From contig NZ_BCMI01000007.1 in NCBI RefSeq assembly GCF_002217985.1, positions 1 to 64,000 of the forward strand: 64,000 bases of DNA, given 5' to 3'. Position numbers and translations under genes: made by a program. The notes below the pieces were generated by a model that ran no database searches, was not told the origin of the DNA, and saw only the letters and a program-made list of their open reading frames with translations. Below are positions 8,608 through 17,327 of this stretch, piece after piece (the first letter of the stretch is position 1; each line of letters begins with the position of its first letter). The stretch is from Secundilactobacillus pentosiphilus (lineage in GTDB: Bacteria; Bacillota; Bacilli; Lactobacillales; Lactobacillaceae).

Positions 8608-9780
8608 CTACTTTTTTCTTACAGCTTGATCAAAAGTCTTCAGCCGATGCATGGCATCTTCCAAAACTGATCGATCCACCGCAAAGTTAAGCCGCATGAA
8701 GCCACTGCCCGTTTTGCCGTAATCAATGCCCGGATTCAAGCAGAGATGACCAAGTTCGCGGAGCTTTGCGTCAAGTTCATCATCCGTGAGACCATAGGCC
8801 ATAAAGTCCAGCCACATGAGATACGTTCCTTCTGGGTACATTGGTCGAATCATGGGAATGTTCTCCCGCAAGTATCCATAGGCGAAGTTCCGGTTTTCTT
8901 CTAGATAACCGTTCACCTCCGTTAACCATTGCGCACCCTGTTCGTAAGCAGTCCGTGTGGCAACTAAACCCAACGTGTTAACTTCTTCAGTAGCTTCAGC
9001 AGCTGCCGCTTGTTTAAGCGTGGCCAATAGTTGTGGATTTTTAACCGCCAAGAAAGCGCACTTCAGCCCCGCCAAGTTAAATGCTTTAGTGGCTGATTTC
9101 AAGAGTACTGTCTGGTTAACAGCCTCTTCACCCATTAAATCAGACAGCATTGAAACGGGCCGATTATCGGAAAAAACAACGTCATCATGAATCTCATCTG
9201 CCAGCACCAAAACATGGTGAGCATTAGCAATATCTTGAATCCGCTGTAATTCTGTAGTGGTCCAGACACAACCGCCAGGATTATGCGGGTTGCAAACGAC
9301 AATTGCCTTAGCCTGAGAATCACTCATCACCTGGTCTAACCGGTCAAAATCAATCACATACTGCCCTTCCCGCTGAACGAGCGGAAATTCAACAAACTGA
9401 CGCTGATTATTGATCACTAACTGCCGGTATGGTGGGTAATATGGCGACATCACAATAATACCGTCATTAACTTGGGTCAAATGGCGAATTGCCAATGACA
9501 GTCCGACTGCAATACTTGGCAGCATAATCAGCTGCTCGCGTTTAAGCCTGACGCCGTGTCGTTCTTTTTGCCAGTGAATAATGGCATCGTAGAACCCCGT
9601 GCTTGGCATGATATAACCCAGCACTTTTTTATCTAAGACCCGCTGAATCGCTTCTCTAATGAACTGAGGGGTCGCAATATCCATATCAGCAATAGTCATT
9701 GGTAAGAGTTGATCATCGTTCTTAGTGACTGACCACTTCACGTTATGATCCTGCCGTCGATTGACGTTAGTATCGATCAT
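8608..9780 (-). CDS. PLP-dependent MalY/PatB-type C-S lyase (cystathionine beta-lyase-like)
   Basis: A fold-type I PLP enzyme of about 390 residues, the normal size for the MalY/PatB group, which cleave cystathionine or related C-S bonds. Seen: MTIADMD near residue 30, the VVCNPHNPGG motif, ADEIHDDV with the Asp that contacts the pyridine nitrogen, and SATKAFNLAGLKCAF with the Schiff-base Lys. The start is ATG at 9780 with GAGGAA eight bases ahead, in preference to upstream codons inside the previous gene. It is the third gene of an operon whose other members import and phosphorylate vitamin B6, its cofactor. An aminotransferase activity cannot be excluded. Confidence 0.85.
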   Translation of the reverse strand: MIDTNVNRRQDHNVKWSVTKNDDQLLPMTIADMDIATPQFIREAIQRVLDKKVLGYIMPSTGFYDAIIHWQKERHGVRLKREQLIMLPSIAVGLSLAIRHLTQVNDGIIVMSPYYPPYRQLVINNQRQFVEFPLVQREGQYVIDFDRLDQVMSDSQAKAIVVCNPHNPGGCVWTTTELQRIQDIANAHHVLVLADEIHDDVVFSDNRPVSMLSDLMGEEAVNQTVLLKSATKAFNLAGLKCAFLAVKNPQLLATLKQAAAAEATEEVNTLGLVATRTAYEQGAQWLTEVNGYLEENRNFAYGYLRENIPMIRPMYPEGTYLMWLDFMAYGLTDDELDAKLRELGHLCLNPGIDYGKTGSGFMRLNFAVDRSVLEDAMHRLKTFDQAVRKK

Positions 9781-9823
9781 ATGCAGTTCCTCTTCTCTCA
9801 CATATTGATTTGAATCCATCAGC

Positions 9824-10687
9824 TTACGGATCAAGCTGGGGCATGACTTCTTGTGCCAGCCAAGCCAGCAAAAGACTTAGCTGCATGCCGAAGCGGCGTT
9901 GATAACCAGCCTCTGACGTTTGATCCAGAGAAATCGTATCGCCCTTTACCGCAAGCTTAACCGCGGCATCAAGGTCGACGTCATGCACGAGAGCAGCACT
10001 TAGTAACGCGGAGAAAACATCACCGCTGCCGTAAAAGTGTCCTGCTCTCAGCTTTGTAGCAATCGTGTGCTGTTTGCGGCCCTCCTGATAAGCAGTTAAA
10101 ATCTCACGCTCACTAGGAATACCCGTGATCACAATCTTTGTTTTATCGCCGACCAGCGTGTTTAAGGCAGCAAACACGGCTGCAATATCAGCTCGCTTAG
10201 GCTGATGAGCATTTATTGGCCGGTCAGCTAATAATTGTGCCTCAGTCCAATTAGGCGTAATCACATCCGCATGGCTCACCAGTTTGCGCATCAACGTGAC
10301 ATAGGTTGCTGGTAATCCCGGATAAAGCTCCCCATCATCACCCATTACGGGGTCAACGATCAGCGGGTGCAACTGCTGAGCAACGACTAAGTGCGTTAAC
10401 TGAAAGAGTAAATCAGTTTGTCCCACATAGCCAATCAGCCCACCAGAAAGCTGAATCTTTTCACGCTGCCAGTGCGCCATGGTCTCCTCGACCCAAGACG
10501 CTGAGTACTGTTTTGCGGGAGTACCGAAGCCCTCCGTCTGTGTAGACAACACCTGAGTTGGCAAAATTGCTGCTGGTACTCCCAGAGCTGCCAAAATTGG
10601 CACGGCAACACCCAGGGACATCGTACCGATAGCAGAAAGGTCTTCAGCAACTAAAAATGGCTGGTTGTGTAAGGCTCGAGCTAGCAT
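9824..10687 (-). CDS. pdxK: Pyridoxal/pyridoxamine kinase
   Basis: A ribokinase-superfamily enzyme of 287 residues that phosphorylates B6 vitamers with ATP. Visible motifs are AEDLSAIGTMSL at the N-terminus, DPVMGDDGELYPG (about 132-144), ITPNWTEAQLL (about 163-173) and the anion-hole/catalytic region GHFYGSGDVFSALL (about 234-247). The Gly-rich GSGD carries the catalytic Asp. The gene starts four bases after the ECF S component stop and is followed by a PLP enzyme, which supports B6 rather than hydroxymethylpyrimidine as substrate. ThiD-like kinases share the fold and remain the alternative. Confidence 0.88.
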   Translation of the reverse strand: MLARALHNQPFLVAEDLSAIGTMSLGVAVPILAALGVPAAILPTQVLSTQTEGFGTPAKQYSASWVEETMAHWQREKIQLSGGLIGYVGQTDLLFQLTHLVVAQQLHPLIVDPVMGDDGELYPGLPATYVTLMRKLVSHADVITPNWTEAQLLADRPINAHQPKRADIAAVFAALNTLVGDKTKIVITGIPSEREILTAYQEGRKQHTIATKLRAGHFYGSGDVFSALLSAALVHDVDLDAAVKLAVKGDTISLDQTSEAGYQRRFGMQLSLLLAWLAQEVMPQLDP

Positions 10688-10690
10688 TGA

Positions 10691-11197
10691 CTAGCCAATC
10701 AACCTGGGTAAACGGCTTTCCAGCGGAATGGAAACCACGTAAGCCACAACACCGCCAACAATTCCCTGAATAAAGTTGGTTGGCACACCGATCAAGCCGA
10801 CTTTAAACCCGTAAAGTAAACTATCCGTTGCCCAATAGCCTGCTACCATGACGAGCACACCAATGGTCATAGCAATGATCTTGGCCGACTTTGACTTCTT
10901 ACCGCCGATCCAGCCAGCGACAAAGCCTTCAAGCCCGTGAACAATAAACGAAAAAATCATGTATTGCGTGTATCCTGAAATCAAATCAAGCAGTAAGCCG
11001 CTAAAGGCCCCAACAACTGCACCCTGAGTTCGACCAAGTAGAAGTGCCGCAATAAAGATCCCCGCATCACAGAGGTTAACGTTTCCGTGTGTCATGGGAA
11101 CCGGAATTAAGAAGAACCTTGAAATGACGACGGTTACAGCAATCAGCATTGCTAAGTAAACTACTTCTCGGGTTGAAATATGGCGTTTCTTTTCCAT
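10691..11197 (-). CDS. pdxU2: ECF transporter S component, probably for vitamin B6
   Basis: A small integral membrane protein of about 168 residues with five to six hydrophobic helices, beginning TREVVYLAMLIAVTVVISRF. The sequence resembles the COG4720 group of energy-coupling-factor substrate-binding components. It lacks an ATPase and must use the shared EcfAAT module encoded elsewhere. Adjacency to pyridoxal kinase points to pyridoxine uptake, although hydroxymethylpyrimidine carriers are close relatives. Three in-frame starts exist (11242, 11221, 11197); none has a strong ribosome site. 11197 gives the typical N-terminus. Confidence 0.8.
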   Translation of the reverse strand: MEKKRHISTREVVYLAMLIAVTVVISRFFLIPVPMTHGNVNLCDAGIFIAALLLGRTQGAVVGAFSGLLLDLISGYTQYMIFSFIVHGLEGFVAGWIGGKKSKSAKIIAMTIGVLVMVAGYWATDSLLYGFKVGLIGVPTNFIQGIVGGVVAYVVSIPLESRLPRLIG

Positions 11198-11299
11198 TCT
11201 GCTTCGCTCTCTTTTCTTCATAAATTTTAATCCACTTATCACATTACATGCACATTACACCACACATGTCTTTAAAACACAAGGCAGCATCCTTTTCCT

Positions 11300-11328
11300 A
11301 TTATAGCAAGCCTACACAGCTATTTGTA
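11300..11328 (-). promoter_or_regulatory. Promoter of the B6 salvage operon
   Basis: On the minus strand a consensus TATAAT (11300-11305) has a weak TACAAA -35 (11323-11328) at 17 bp. The leader to the first gene is about 100 nt and I see no riboswitch in it. Confidence 0.5.
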
Positions 11329-11401
11329 CTAATTTCATTTAAAAATGGCACAATTGCCTCATCTACTCCTAATGGTTCTCAAGCCCGAATTGTCACGTTA
11401 A

Positions 11402-11446
11402 ACAAAAAAAGCCGTAATGCCACCATCTCTGTAGTGGTCATTACGA
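11402..11446 (-). terminator. Terminator after the GPH symporter gene
   Basis: Minus-strand GTAATG/CATTAC plus CCAC/GTGG stem followed by GGCTTTTTTT. It lies 15 bp past the stop at 11461. Confidence 0.85.
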
Positions 11447-11460
11447 CTTTCAATCAACGT

Positions 11461-12936
11461 TTATTGTGCGTCAGGCGCATCGTTAGAAGTTTTACCTTCT
11501 TTAGCAGCCTTTTCAGCTTTTAACTTCGTTTCAAGTTCGTCGACAATTTGCTTATGCTTGTCTTCAGTCAACTTAACTTTCGTGTAGTAGACGAGAGCGG
11601 CAACGGCAACCAAAGCCATTGGGCCGAAGAACATGTAAGTCTTAAAGCCCATCAGTTGTGCGTGGCTAATGCTGCTTGGCGCAGCGTTACCAGTCATACC
11701 TGAGTGGACGGCGGCGATACCGACAACTCCGTTAGCAACCGCACCGGCCAGCTTATCGATCAATGGCCGAATAGAAAGGGTAACGGATTCGTTCCGAGTA
11801 CCGTTCTTCCATTGACCATATTCAACACTATCAGTGATGGTCATCAATGCGGCCAAGAAAATCATTGGGTATGGGAAGAAGAAGACGGCGACGGAAACTA
11901 ATACGGCGAGTAAGCTGTGTCCTGCAAATAAGAACAGAATATAGCCGACTAACATCATGCAAATACCACCGACATAAATCGCTTTCCGGTGAACTTTCTC
12001 AACAATCACTGGGAAGAGTGATACGGAGATAACACCTAAGACCGCCATGATCCAGCCAGCAAAAGTGAATTTGTTTGACTGACCCAATACATAGGTGAAG
12101 TAGTAAGCCAATAGTGAGTTAGTAACAACGTAACCTAAAGCAAATAGGAAGTATGAAGCTGCCAACCACATCAACTGGTCGTTTTTACCTAACGCTTTGA
12201 AAATACCAATCACACCAGTACGTTCGGTGTTTTGACGAATTAAACTCGTATTTTCATGAGTTCCCAAGGCCGTGCATAAAGCACCACCAAATGAGAAGAT
12301 TGCAATGACAACGGCAAAGCCAATCCAACCGGCTTGCGTCTTCGTTTGACCACTTGTTCCTGAGAACACGTGTGAGAAGAACACAATCAGTGGGAAAATC
12401 ATAATTGGAACCGCTTGGGCACCAATTGTTGACCCTAAACGACCAGTCGTACCAAAGTTATTACGAACCTTTTCATCAACACTCAAAGCAGGGAGCATCG
12501 ACCAAAGTGCGATATCTTTAAACGAGTAGAAGACATCCATGATGACATAACAAATACCAAACAAAACAACGTAAAGCATTGGGTTTGAATTAGTCAAGCC
12601 ACCAAAATCCGTAAAAATAAGGACTAAGAAAATAGCACTGATCCCAGCACCAACAAGCAACCATGGCTTAAACTTACCATATTTGGTCTGGGTGTTATCA
12701 ATAACCCCACCAATGATTGGATCAAACACGATTTCAACTAACCGAATGATCATCATCATGGTAGTGATAATCAGAATCATATGAGACTTGACACCTTTAG
12801 CAGCCCCATTAAATAATTCACTGGTAATAAACAACATCAAATAAGTACTTAATGTCGCATAGAACGCATCATGCCCGAAGGCCCCTAATGCGTATGATGT
12901 ATACTGTTTAGCATGACTTTCTTTTTTTTGTTCCAT
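11461..12936 (-). CDS. GPH-family sugar:cation symporter without IIA domain
   Basis: A 491-residue polytopic protein of the glycoside-pentoside-hexuronide family. Twelve hydrophobic segments are apparent; N-terminal YALGAFGHDAFYATLSTY is nearly the same as in the LacS-type protein at 33426-35333, and DSVEYGQWKNGTRNESVTLSIRPL is the family's conserved cytoplasmic loop. The C-terminus is a charged tail ending near residue 491, with no phosphotransferase IIA domain, so direct control by HPr is absent. The substrate is unknown; no glycosidase is adjacent. The start overlaps the stop of the 88-residue gene upstream (TAATG), so translation is coupled. A cre site overlaps the operon promoter. Confidence 0.87.
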   Translation of the reverse strand: MEQKKESHAKQYTSYALGAFGHDAFYATLSTYLMLFITSELFNGAAKGVKSHMILIITTMMMIIRLVEIVFDPIIGGVIDNTQTKYGKFKPWLLVGAGISAIFLVLIFTDFGGLTNSNPMLYVVLFGICYVIMDVFYSFKDIALWSMLPALSVDEKVRNNFGTTGRLGSTIGAQAVPIMIFPLIVFFSHVFSGTSGQTKTQAGWIGFAVVIAIFSFGGALCTALGTHENTSLIRQNTERTGVIGIFKALGKNDQLMWLAASYFLFALGYVVTNSLLAYYFTYVLGQSNKFTFAGWIMAVLGVISVSLFPVIVEKVHRKAIYVGGICMMLVGYILFLFAGHSLLAVLVSVAVFFFPYPMIFLAALMTITDSVEYGQWKNGTRNESVTLSIRPLIDKLAGAVANGVVGIAAVHSGMTGNAAPSSISHAQLMGFKTYMFFGPMALVAVAALVYYTKVKLTEDKHKQIVDELETKLKAEKAAKEGKTSNDAPDAQ

Positions 12937-13202
12937 TATTCGCCACTCCCTGAACCTTCGTAACGATGCTCAATAATCTTAGAGAGAATCTTACTACGCT
13001 GTTCGGACTTAGCAACATCAAATCGAGTCTCTTCGAGATCATTAAAGTCTTGTGCCAACAACAATGCTTCCAAATAAAGCGTTAACTGACGCTTGATATA
13101 AATCTTATCTTCTTCGTCATCGCGCTTCGGATTACCACCAAGAACCGCTTGTGCAAATGCTTCAGGACTTAGTGTGATCTTATCACTGCTCTTACTAGCC
13201 AT
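12936..13202 (-). CDS. Small protein of unknown function coupled to the GPH symporter
   Basis: 88 residues, highly charged, with no transmembrane segment or signal peptide. The ATG is eight bases after AGGAGG. Residues about 30-80 are probably helical (IKRQLTLYLEALLLAQDFNDLEE). The stop codon overlaps the symporter ATG by one base, and the two share the cre-controlled promoter at 13349-13386. I do not recognise the family. The tight coupling suggests a partner or regulator of the transporter, which is inference from context. Confidence 0.75.
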   Translation of the reverse strand: MASKSSDKITLSPEAFAQAVLGGNPKRDDEEDKIYIKRQLTLYLEALLLAQDFNDLEETRFDVAKSEQRSKILSKIIEHRYEGSGSGE

Positions 13203-13348
13203 TACTCATGCCTCCTAAGTTTTGGCTGTTCGATAAAAACAAACGATAAAATAAATAATCAGGATATATTTCAAACTCAACAATCGTCATTTGTTTTTAC
13301 AAACACAGACCAATTATTTTTGCTACCCTTCCTCGATAGCCTACGGAC

Positions 13349-13386
13349 ATTCTAGCACAATTTGCCGATGACTGTAAACGCTTACT
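13349..13386 (-). promoter_or_regulatory. Promoter with overlapping cre site
   Basis: The 14-mer TGTAAACGCTTACT (plus strand 13373-13386) fits the CcpA cre consensus TGWAARCGYTWNCW at every position. On the minus strand its TTTACA forms the -35 of a promoter whose -10 is TAGAAT (13349-13354, 18-bp spacer). Overlap with the -35 predicts CcpA repression of the small-protein/symporter operon. Confidence 0.85.
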
Positions 13387-13540
13387 TAAATTTCAATAAA
13401 CTTTTACCCAACTTTTAGTCAATTTGTTGGTAAAAATCCCTTTGTACGGGTATATCAAGGCCTTTTCAATCATAAATATTTTTTATTTAACGCTGAAAGC
13501 GCGGCTGCTTTCTATGAAAGATCTGAAAACGACAAGCCGC

Positions 13541-13672
13541 GACATCACTCGGTAGATTCCAGGATTTAACACCCCAAAAAGTTCTTCCGATGGTCTTGCT
13601 TGGGAGACGCTTTGGGGTGTTAAATGGCCGGAAGTAGCCGAAAGTAAATCTTAAACTGTGTTTTAGTTAAGA
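13541..13672. repeat. Hairpin element A (degenerate right end)
   Basis: Arms TTTAACACCCCAAA (13565-13578) and TTTGGGGTGTTAAA (13611-13624) are perfect. Left-end sequences ACTC-GGT-AGATTCC-AGGA and the following GGCCGGAA match element B at 25498, but the outer right arm is lost. The flank AAGTAAATCT...GTGTTTTAGTTAAGAAA (13640-13672) also recurs after element B. The rest of 13203-13748 holds the promoter/cre site and otherwise nothing I recognise. Confidence 0.85.
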
Positions 13673-13748
13673 AACCTGATTGCAGGTTTCTCAATAGCGA
13701 CTCATAGCACAACCTCTTGTCCTTGTGCTAACCTTCCTCAATGACCGA

Positions 13749-15086
13749 CTACCAGCCAATTTCATCAACATTACTAGGCAATGAAAGTTTGTCCGCTGCT
13801 AGTTCACTAAAAGCTTGATCAAGAATCTTAAAAGCCGCTTGAAGCTGTTCATCGGTAATGACCAGCGGTGGCTGAAATCTTAATACATTTGTTTTTAAAA
13901 AGATCATGATCGCACCTAATTCAAATACCCGATAAACAAGCTTAGCGGTAGCTTCAGAATCCGGCTTGCCCGTCACCGAATCAACGATGTCAATACCGCC
14001 ATCAAGGCCGTACATCCGCACATCAGCAATAAAACTGAACTTTTGCTTTTCGTCTTCAAAGAAGGCCGCCGCTTTTTTACCAAGCCGAATACTGCGTGCC
14101 AGTAAGTGTTCGTCTTCAATTACATCAATCGTTGCCATAGCAGCTGCCGCAGTCACTGGATTACCGGCTGTCGTATAGGCGTTTGCGGGCGAATCCAGGG
14201 AATTCATGATTTCCCGACGGCCAATGACCGCACTCAGGGGTAACCCTGACGCAAGTGATTTACCAACTGACATTAAATCCGGTTCCAGGTCAAAGTGCTG
14301 AATTGACCACCACTTTCCCGTCCGCCCCATACCTTGATTCACTTCATCAACGGCAAATAAAATGCTGTTTGCCTTGGCAAAATCATAAACTTGGTGCATA
14401 AAGGCAGCTGGTGCTTTAACAATACCGCCGTCGCCTTGAATGGGTTCAATCAAAATAGCCGCTACTTCTTCAGCAGGTAAATAAGTTTCAAACGGCAACT
14501 TAAACGCGTCAAACATACGGTTCACAAAAGCCGCTTCCGGTTCACCAGACAGCCGTTTCCATGGATCCGGATACGGTACTTTGATAATATCTGGCAGTAA
14601 CGGGCCAATTTTCCTGCTCATATTCAAGCTAACTGACGACAAGCTAAGTGACCCGTACGTTGAACCATGATAGGCACCCGTGAAACTGACGATATACGGC
14701 CGGCCCGTATAAGCGCGAGCAAATTTAATAATCGCATCATTGGCGTCGGAACCCGAGTTGCCCCAGCCAAGTGCAGTTGGTCCGCTAATCGGGGCTAACG
14801 CCGCTAAGCGCGGGGCAAGCTTAGCCGCGGGATCATTGGCAAAGTATGCTGGTGTGTACTGCAGCAATTTAGCTGCCTGGTCTTGAACCGCTTTAACGAC
14901 GTGGGGATGTGAGTGCCCGGTGTTGGTTGCCGAGGCACTGGCTAGCAGATCAATATAAGTCTTGCCATCAGCATCAGTAACGGTGGCCCCCTTCCCAGAC
15001 TCAATCACGATGTTGAAATACTTCACCCGCGCTGCTTTTGACAGTGCCGGTGCTTCGGCGTTTAAGATACGCTCATTTTCAGTCAT
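13749..15086 (-). CDS. Isoleucine 2-epimerase-like class III aminotransferase-fold enzyme
   Basis: 445 residues. The sequence resembles the branched-chain amino acid racemase (isoleucine 2-epimerase, EC 5.1.1.21) described from Lactobacillus buchneri and L. otakiensis: YIDLLASASA, LLQYTPAYF, GNSGSDANDAIIKFARAYTG, YHGSTYGSLSLS, LIEPIQGDGGI, DEVNQGMGRTGK, and SVGKSLASGLPLSAVIG with the PLP Lys. It even ends in the same IGW. It probably interconverts L-Ile and D-allo-Ile (also Val, Leu). The next gene upstream is an amino-acid permease, presumably co-transcribed. The start is ATG at 15086, seven bases after GGAGGA. A generic omega-aminotransferase is the alternative. Confidence 0.82.
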   Translation of the reverse strand: MTENERILNAEAPALSKAARVKYFNIVIESGKGATVTDADGKTYIDLLASASATNTGHSHPHVVKAVQDQAAKLLQYTPAYFANDPAAKLAPRLAALAPISGPTALGWGNSGSDANDAIIKFARAYTGRPYIVSFTGAYHGSTYGSLSLSSVSLNMSRKIGPLLPDIIKVPYPDPWKRLSGEPEAAFVNRMFDAFKLPFETYLPAEEVAAILIEPIQGDGGIVKAPAAFMHQVYDFAKANSILFAVDEVNQGMGRTGKWWSIQHFDLEPDLMSVGKSLASGLPLSAVIGRREIMNSLDSPANAYTTAGNPVTAAAAMATIDVIEDEHLLARSIRLGKKAAAFFEDEKQKFSFIADVRMYGLDGGIDIVDSVTGKPDSEATAKLVYRVFELGAIMIFLKTNVLRFQPPLVITDEQLQAAFKILDQAFSELAADKLSLPSNVDEIGW

Positions 15087-15118
15087 TTTCATTCCTCCAT
15101 AACAATAGCTGAAATAAA

Positions 15119-15147
15119 GGCCCCAAAAAGCAGCGCTTTGGGGTCTT
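15119..15147 (-). terminator. Hairpin between permease and epimerase-like gene
   Basis: CCCCAAA/TTTGGGG stem with a weak T-containing tail on the minus strand. It may be a partial terminator that reduces expression of the second gene, or an RNA stabiliser. Confidence 0.5.
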
Positions 15148-15154
15148 CATTTTA

Positions 15155-16585
15155 CTATTTCTGTGTTTTATTCAATGACGAGTGCTTCGTCCCGTAGAAC
15201 AGATAAACCAGCAGACCGCAGACAAACCAGATCAAGGCGTAAATTTTAGCGTCTTTATCAAGTCCCCAGAACACTGCTAGTGCACCTAAGAACGCAATGA
15301 ACGGCAATACTGGATAAAACGGCATCTTAAACGACGGATCCGGGATATCCTTTCCTTCGCGAGGACGCAGTTTATAGATTCCCAATGACACAAACATAAA
15401 GGCAATCAAAGTCCCTGCAGAAATTAACTGTGACAGGAATGCAAATGGAAACAGCGACCCGATGACCACACCGACAATAGTGATGGTTGATAGCGCATGG
15501 TTGGGCAGCTGTTTATCATTCAAAACTCCCAGCCACTTTGGCAGCAGGCCGTCACGTCCGAATGAGTAAACCAATCGTGAACCAGCCAGCATCATCCCGA
15601 TTAACGCCGTAAACATCCCTACGACAGCAATTGCTTGAACGACCGTTGCAACCAAAGTATGACCACTTTGGCGAAGTGCCCAGCCAACGGGTTCAGCGTT
15701 ATTAGCGTAATCACTGTAATGGAACATCCCAACCAGTACCAGTGAAACGGCAACGAACAAAAGGACTGCAATCACCAATGACCCCATAATCCCACGAGGC
15801 ATCGTCTTTTGCGGATCCTTGGCTTCGGCTGAATTAGCAGCAACGGAATCAAACCCGATGTAAGACAGGAAAATCATTGAAACACCGGCGTAAATTCCTT
15901 GCCAACCACCGAACTGATTACCGTTAACAACTTTATGAGCCGGAATAAATGGAACGTAGTTTTGCGGATGGAGTGCGGTAGCCCCAACCACGATAAAGAG
16001 TAAAATAGCTAAAACCTTTAAAACAACTAACGTATTTTGAACACGAGCGGCTGTAGAAGCGCCTCGTGAAAGGAGAAAAGCAACCATCAACACAACGACA
16101 ACCGAGGTGATATCAATGATACCGCCATTAGTTCCGAATGGATTGGCTAGCGCTTTAGGAAAGGTGACGCCCAAGGGCTGAATTAAACCGCGAAAGTTAG
16201 CGGAAAGTCCTGAACCAACGAAGGCCACCGCAATGAAGTATTCGGCTAACAGCGCCCAGCCGGCAATCCAGCCAAACCCTTCGCCGAACACCACGTTGAT
16301 CCACGAATAAGCGGATCCGGCAAACGGCATTGCAGCAGCCATTTCAGCGTATGCAAACGCAACTAAGCCAGCTACCACTGCTGCAGCTAGAAACGAAAGT
16401 GCAACGGCTGGGCCAGCATGTTGGGCAGAAACAACACCAGGCAAGGTAAAAATAGAAGTGGAAACGATTGTTCCGACCCCTAATGCCAAGATATCCTTAA
16501 CCCCCAGTACACGGGCTAAATGAGAGTCCTTGTCCTGATATACGGCCGGATCTTCCTGACGTAAGAATTTACTCTTCAAACTCAT
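15155..16585 (-). CDS. APC-superfamily amino-acid permease
   Basis: 476 residues and about twelve hydrophobic helices. The N-terminal cytoplasmic stretch precedes LALGVGTIVSTSIFTLPG, the APC helix-1 substrate motif, and YAEMAAAMPFAGSAYSWI is the conserved helix-3 region. It resembles the cationic amino acid/YfnA-type transporters and the permease at 62174. The pairing with a branched-chain racemase makes Ile, Leu or Val plausible substrates, which is inference. The ribosome site AGGAGGA precedes the ATG; a small GCGG/CCGC hairpin sits just ahead of it. The promoter is at 16674-16702. Confidence 0.87.
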   Translation of the reverse strand: MSLKSKFLRQEDPAVYQDKDSHLARVLGVKDILALGVGTIVSTSIFTLPGVVSAQHAGPAVALSFLAAAVVAGLVAFAYAEMAAAMPFAGSAYSWINVVFGEGFGWIAGWALLAEYFIAVAFVGSGLSANFRGLIQPLGVTFPKALANPFGTNGGIIDITSVVVVLMVAFLLSRGASTAARVQNTLVVLKVLAILLFIVVGATALHPQNYVPFIPAHKVVNGNQFGGWQGIYAGVSMIFLSYIGFDSVAANSAEAKDPQKTMPRGIMGSLVIAVLLFVAVSLVLVGMFHYSDYANNAEPVGWALRQSGHTLVATVVQAIAVVGMFTALIGMMLAGSRLVYSFGRDGLLPKWLGVLNDKQLPNHALSTITIVGVVIGSLFPFAFLSQLISAGTLIAFMFVSLGIYKLRPREGKDIPDPSFKMPFYPVLPFIAFLGALAVFWGLDKDAKIYALIWFVCGLLVYLFYGTKHSSLNKTQK

Positions 16586-16673
16586 ATAATTCCTCCTGTA
16601 GCGGTAATAAGCCGCCTATGTATTTAAACCTTTCAAACCATTCCTCCAGGGAACATTAGAAATAAATGAGTAT

Positions 16674-16702
16674 ATTTTAACAATTATTTTAATATTGTGC
16701 AA
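16674..16702 (-). promoter_or_regulatory. Promoter of the permease/epimerase operon
   Basis: Minus-strand TTGCAC (16697-16702), 17 bp, TAAAAT (16674-16679). A loose cre-like palindrome around AAAGCGCTTT (16737-16752, two mismatches) lies between this and the divergent NUDIX gene. Confidence 0.55.
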
Positions 16703-16816
16703 GTCTTTTCCGGCTCTTCAGCGCTCACGAAACTTAATCAAAGCGCTTTAATTTACAAGTGATTTCACCCATAATAGGATTAATATTAAAGGTGACTACT
16801 TTTATGAGGTGATCCT

Positions 16817-17263
16817 ATGGGGTATATTCTAAATTTAAGAAAACAGGTCGGCCATGAACCGCTAATTTCAACCGGATCAGCTGCCCTGGTCTATAACGCC
16901 AGTGCGCAGTTATTGTTTGTTCACCGCAGCGACACTCATTTATGGGGACTGCCGTCCGGGTCAAAAGAAATTGGTGAGTCGCTGGCAGAAACCGCCAGTC
17001 GGGAAGTATTCGAAGAAACCGGCGTGCACGCCGTCAACTTCAAATTTATCACCATTCTGAGCGGGCCGTCGATGGCTTTCCGCTACCCAAATGGGGATCA
17101 AATTGATGCGGTAATTGCGGTTTATCAAGCTTTTACCCAGGACCAGCAACTCACCCCTCAAACTGGCGAAACCGACAAAGTGGCCTTTTTCAATCTTGAT
17201 CAGCTGCCAGCACAGGTCACCGATTTTTCACGCCAAATTTTAGAGGCAGCTGAGTTGGTATAA
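16817..17263 (+). CDS. NUDIX hydrolase
   Basis: 148 residues with a complete NUDIX box (G-x5-E-x7-REVFEETGV, about residues 55-77), preceded by LWGLPSGSKE. The family cleaves nucleoside diphosphates linked to another moiety with Mg2+; the substrate is not evident. The start ATG follows a very strong GAGGTGATCC ribosome site. It is transcribed in the same direction as the aldo/keto reductase 64 bp downstream, possibly together with it. Confidence 0.88.
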   Translation: MGYILNLRKQVGHEPLISTGSAALVYNASAQLLFVHRSDTHLWGLPSGSKEIGESLAETASREVFEETGVHAVNFKFITILSGPSMAFRYPNGDQIDAVIAVYQAFTQDQQLTPQTGETDKVAFFNLDQLPAQVTDFSRQILEAAELV

Positions 17264-17327
17264 TGCTGCTAAAAATTCTACAATAAACATTGAGTGTATG
17301 ATTTCTAATCATGAGGAGGACGATTTG

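Noticed and set aside
13541-13634. Could the long hairpins be ordinary rho-independent terminators?
   Set aside because: Ordinary terminators do not share bulges, linkers, flanks and loop across unrelated stems, are shorter, and end in T runs that these lack. A terminating side effect is still possible.
16737-16752. AAAGCGCTTT palindrome as a firm cre site
   Set aside because: Two mismatches at key outer positions and placed far from either -10; recorded only as a loose match.
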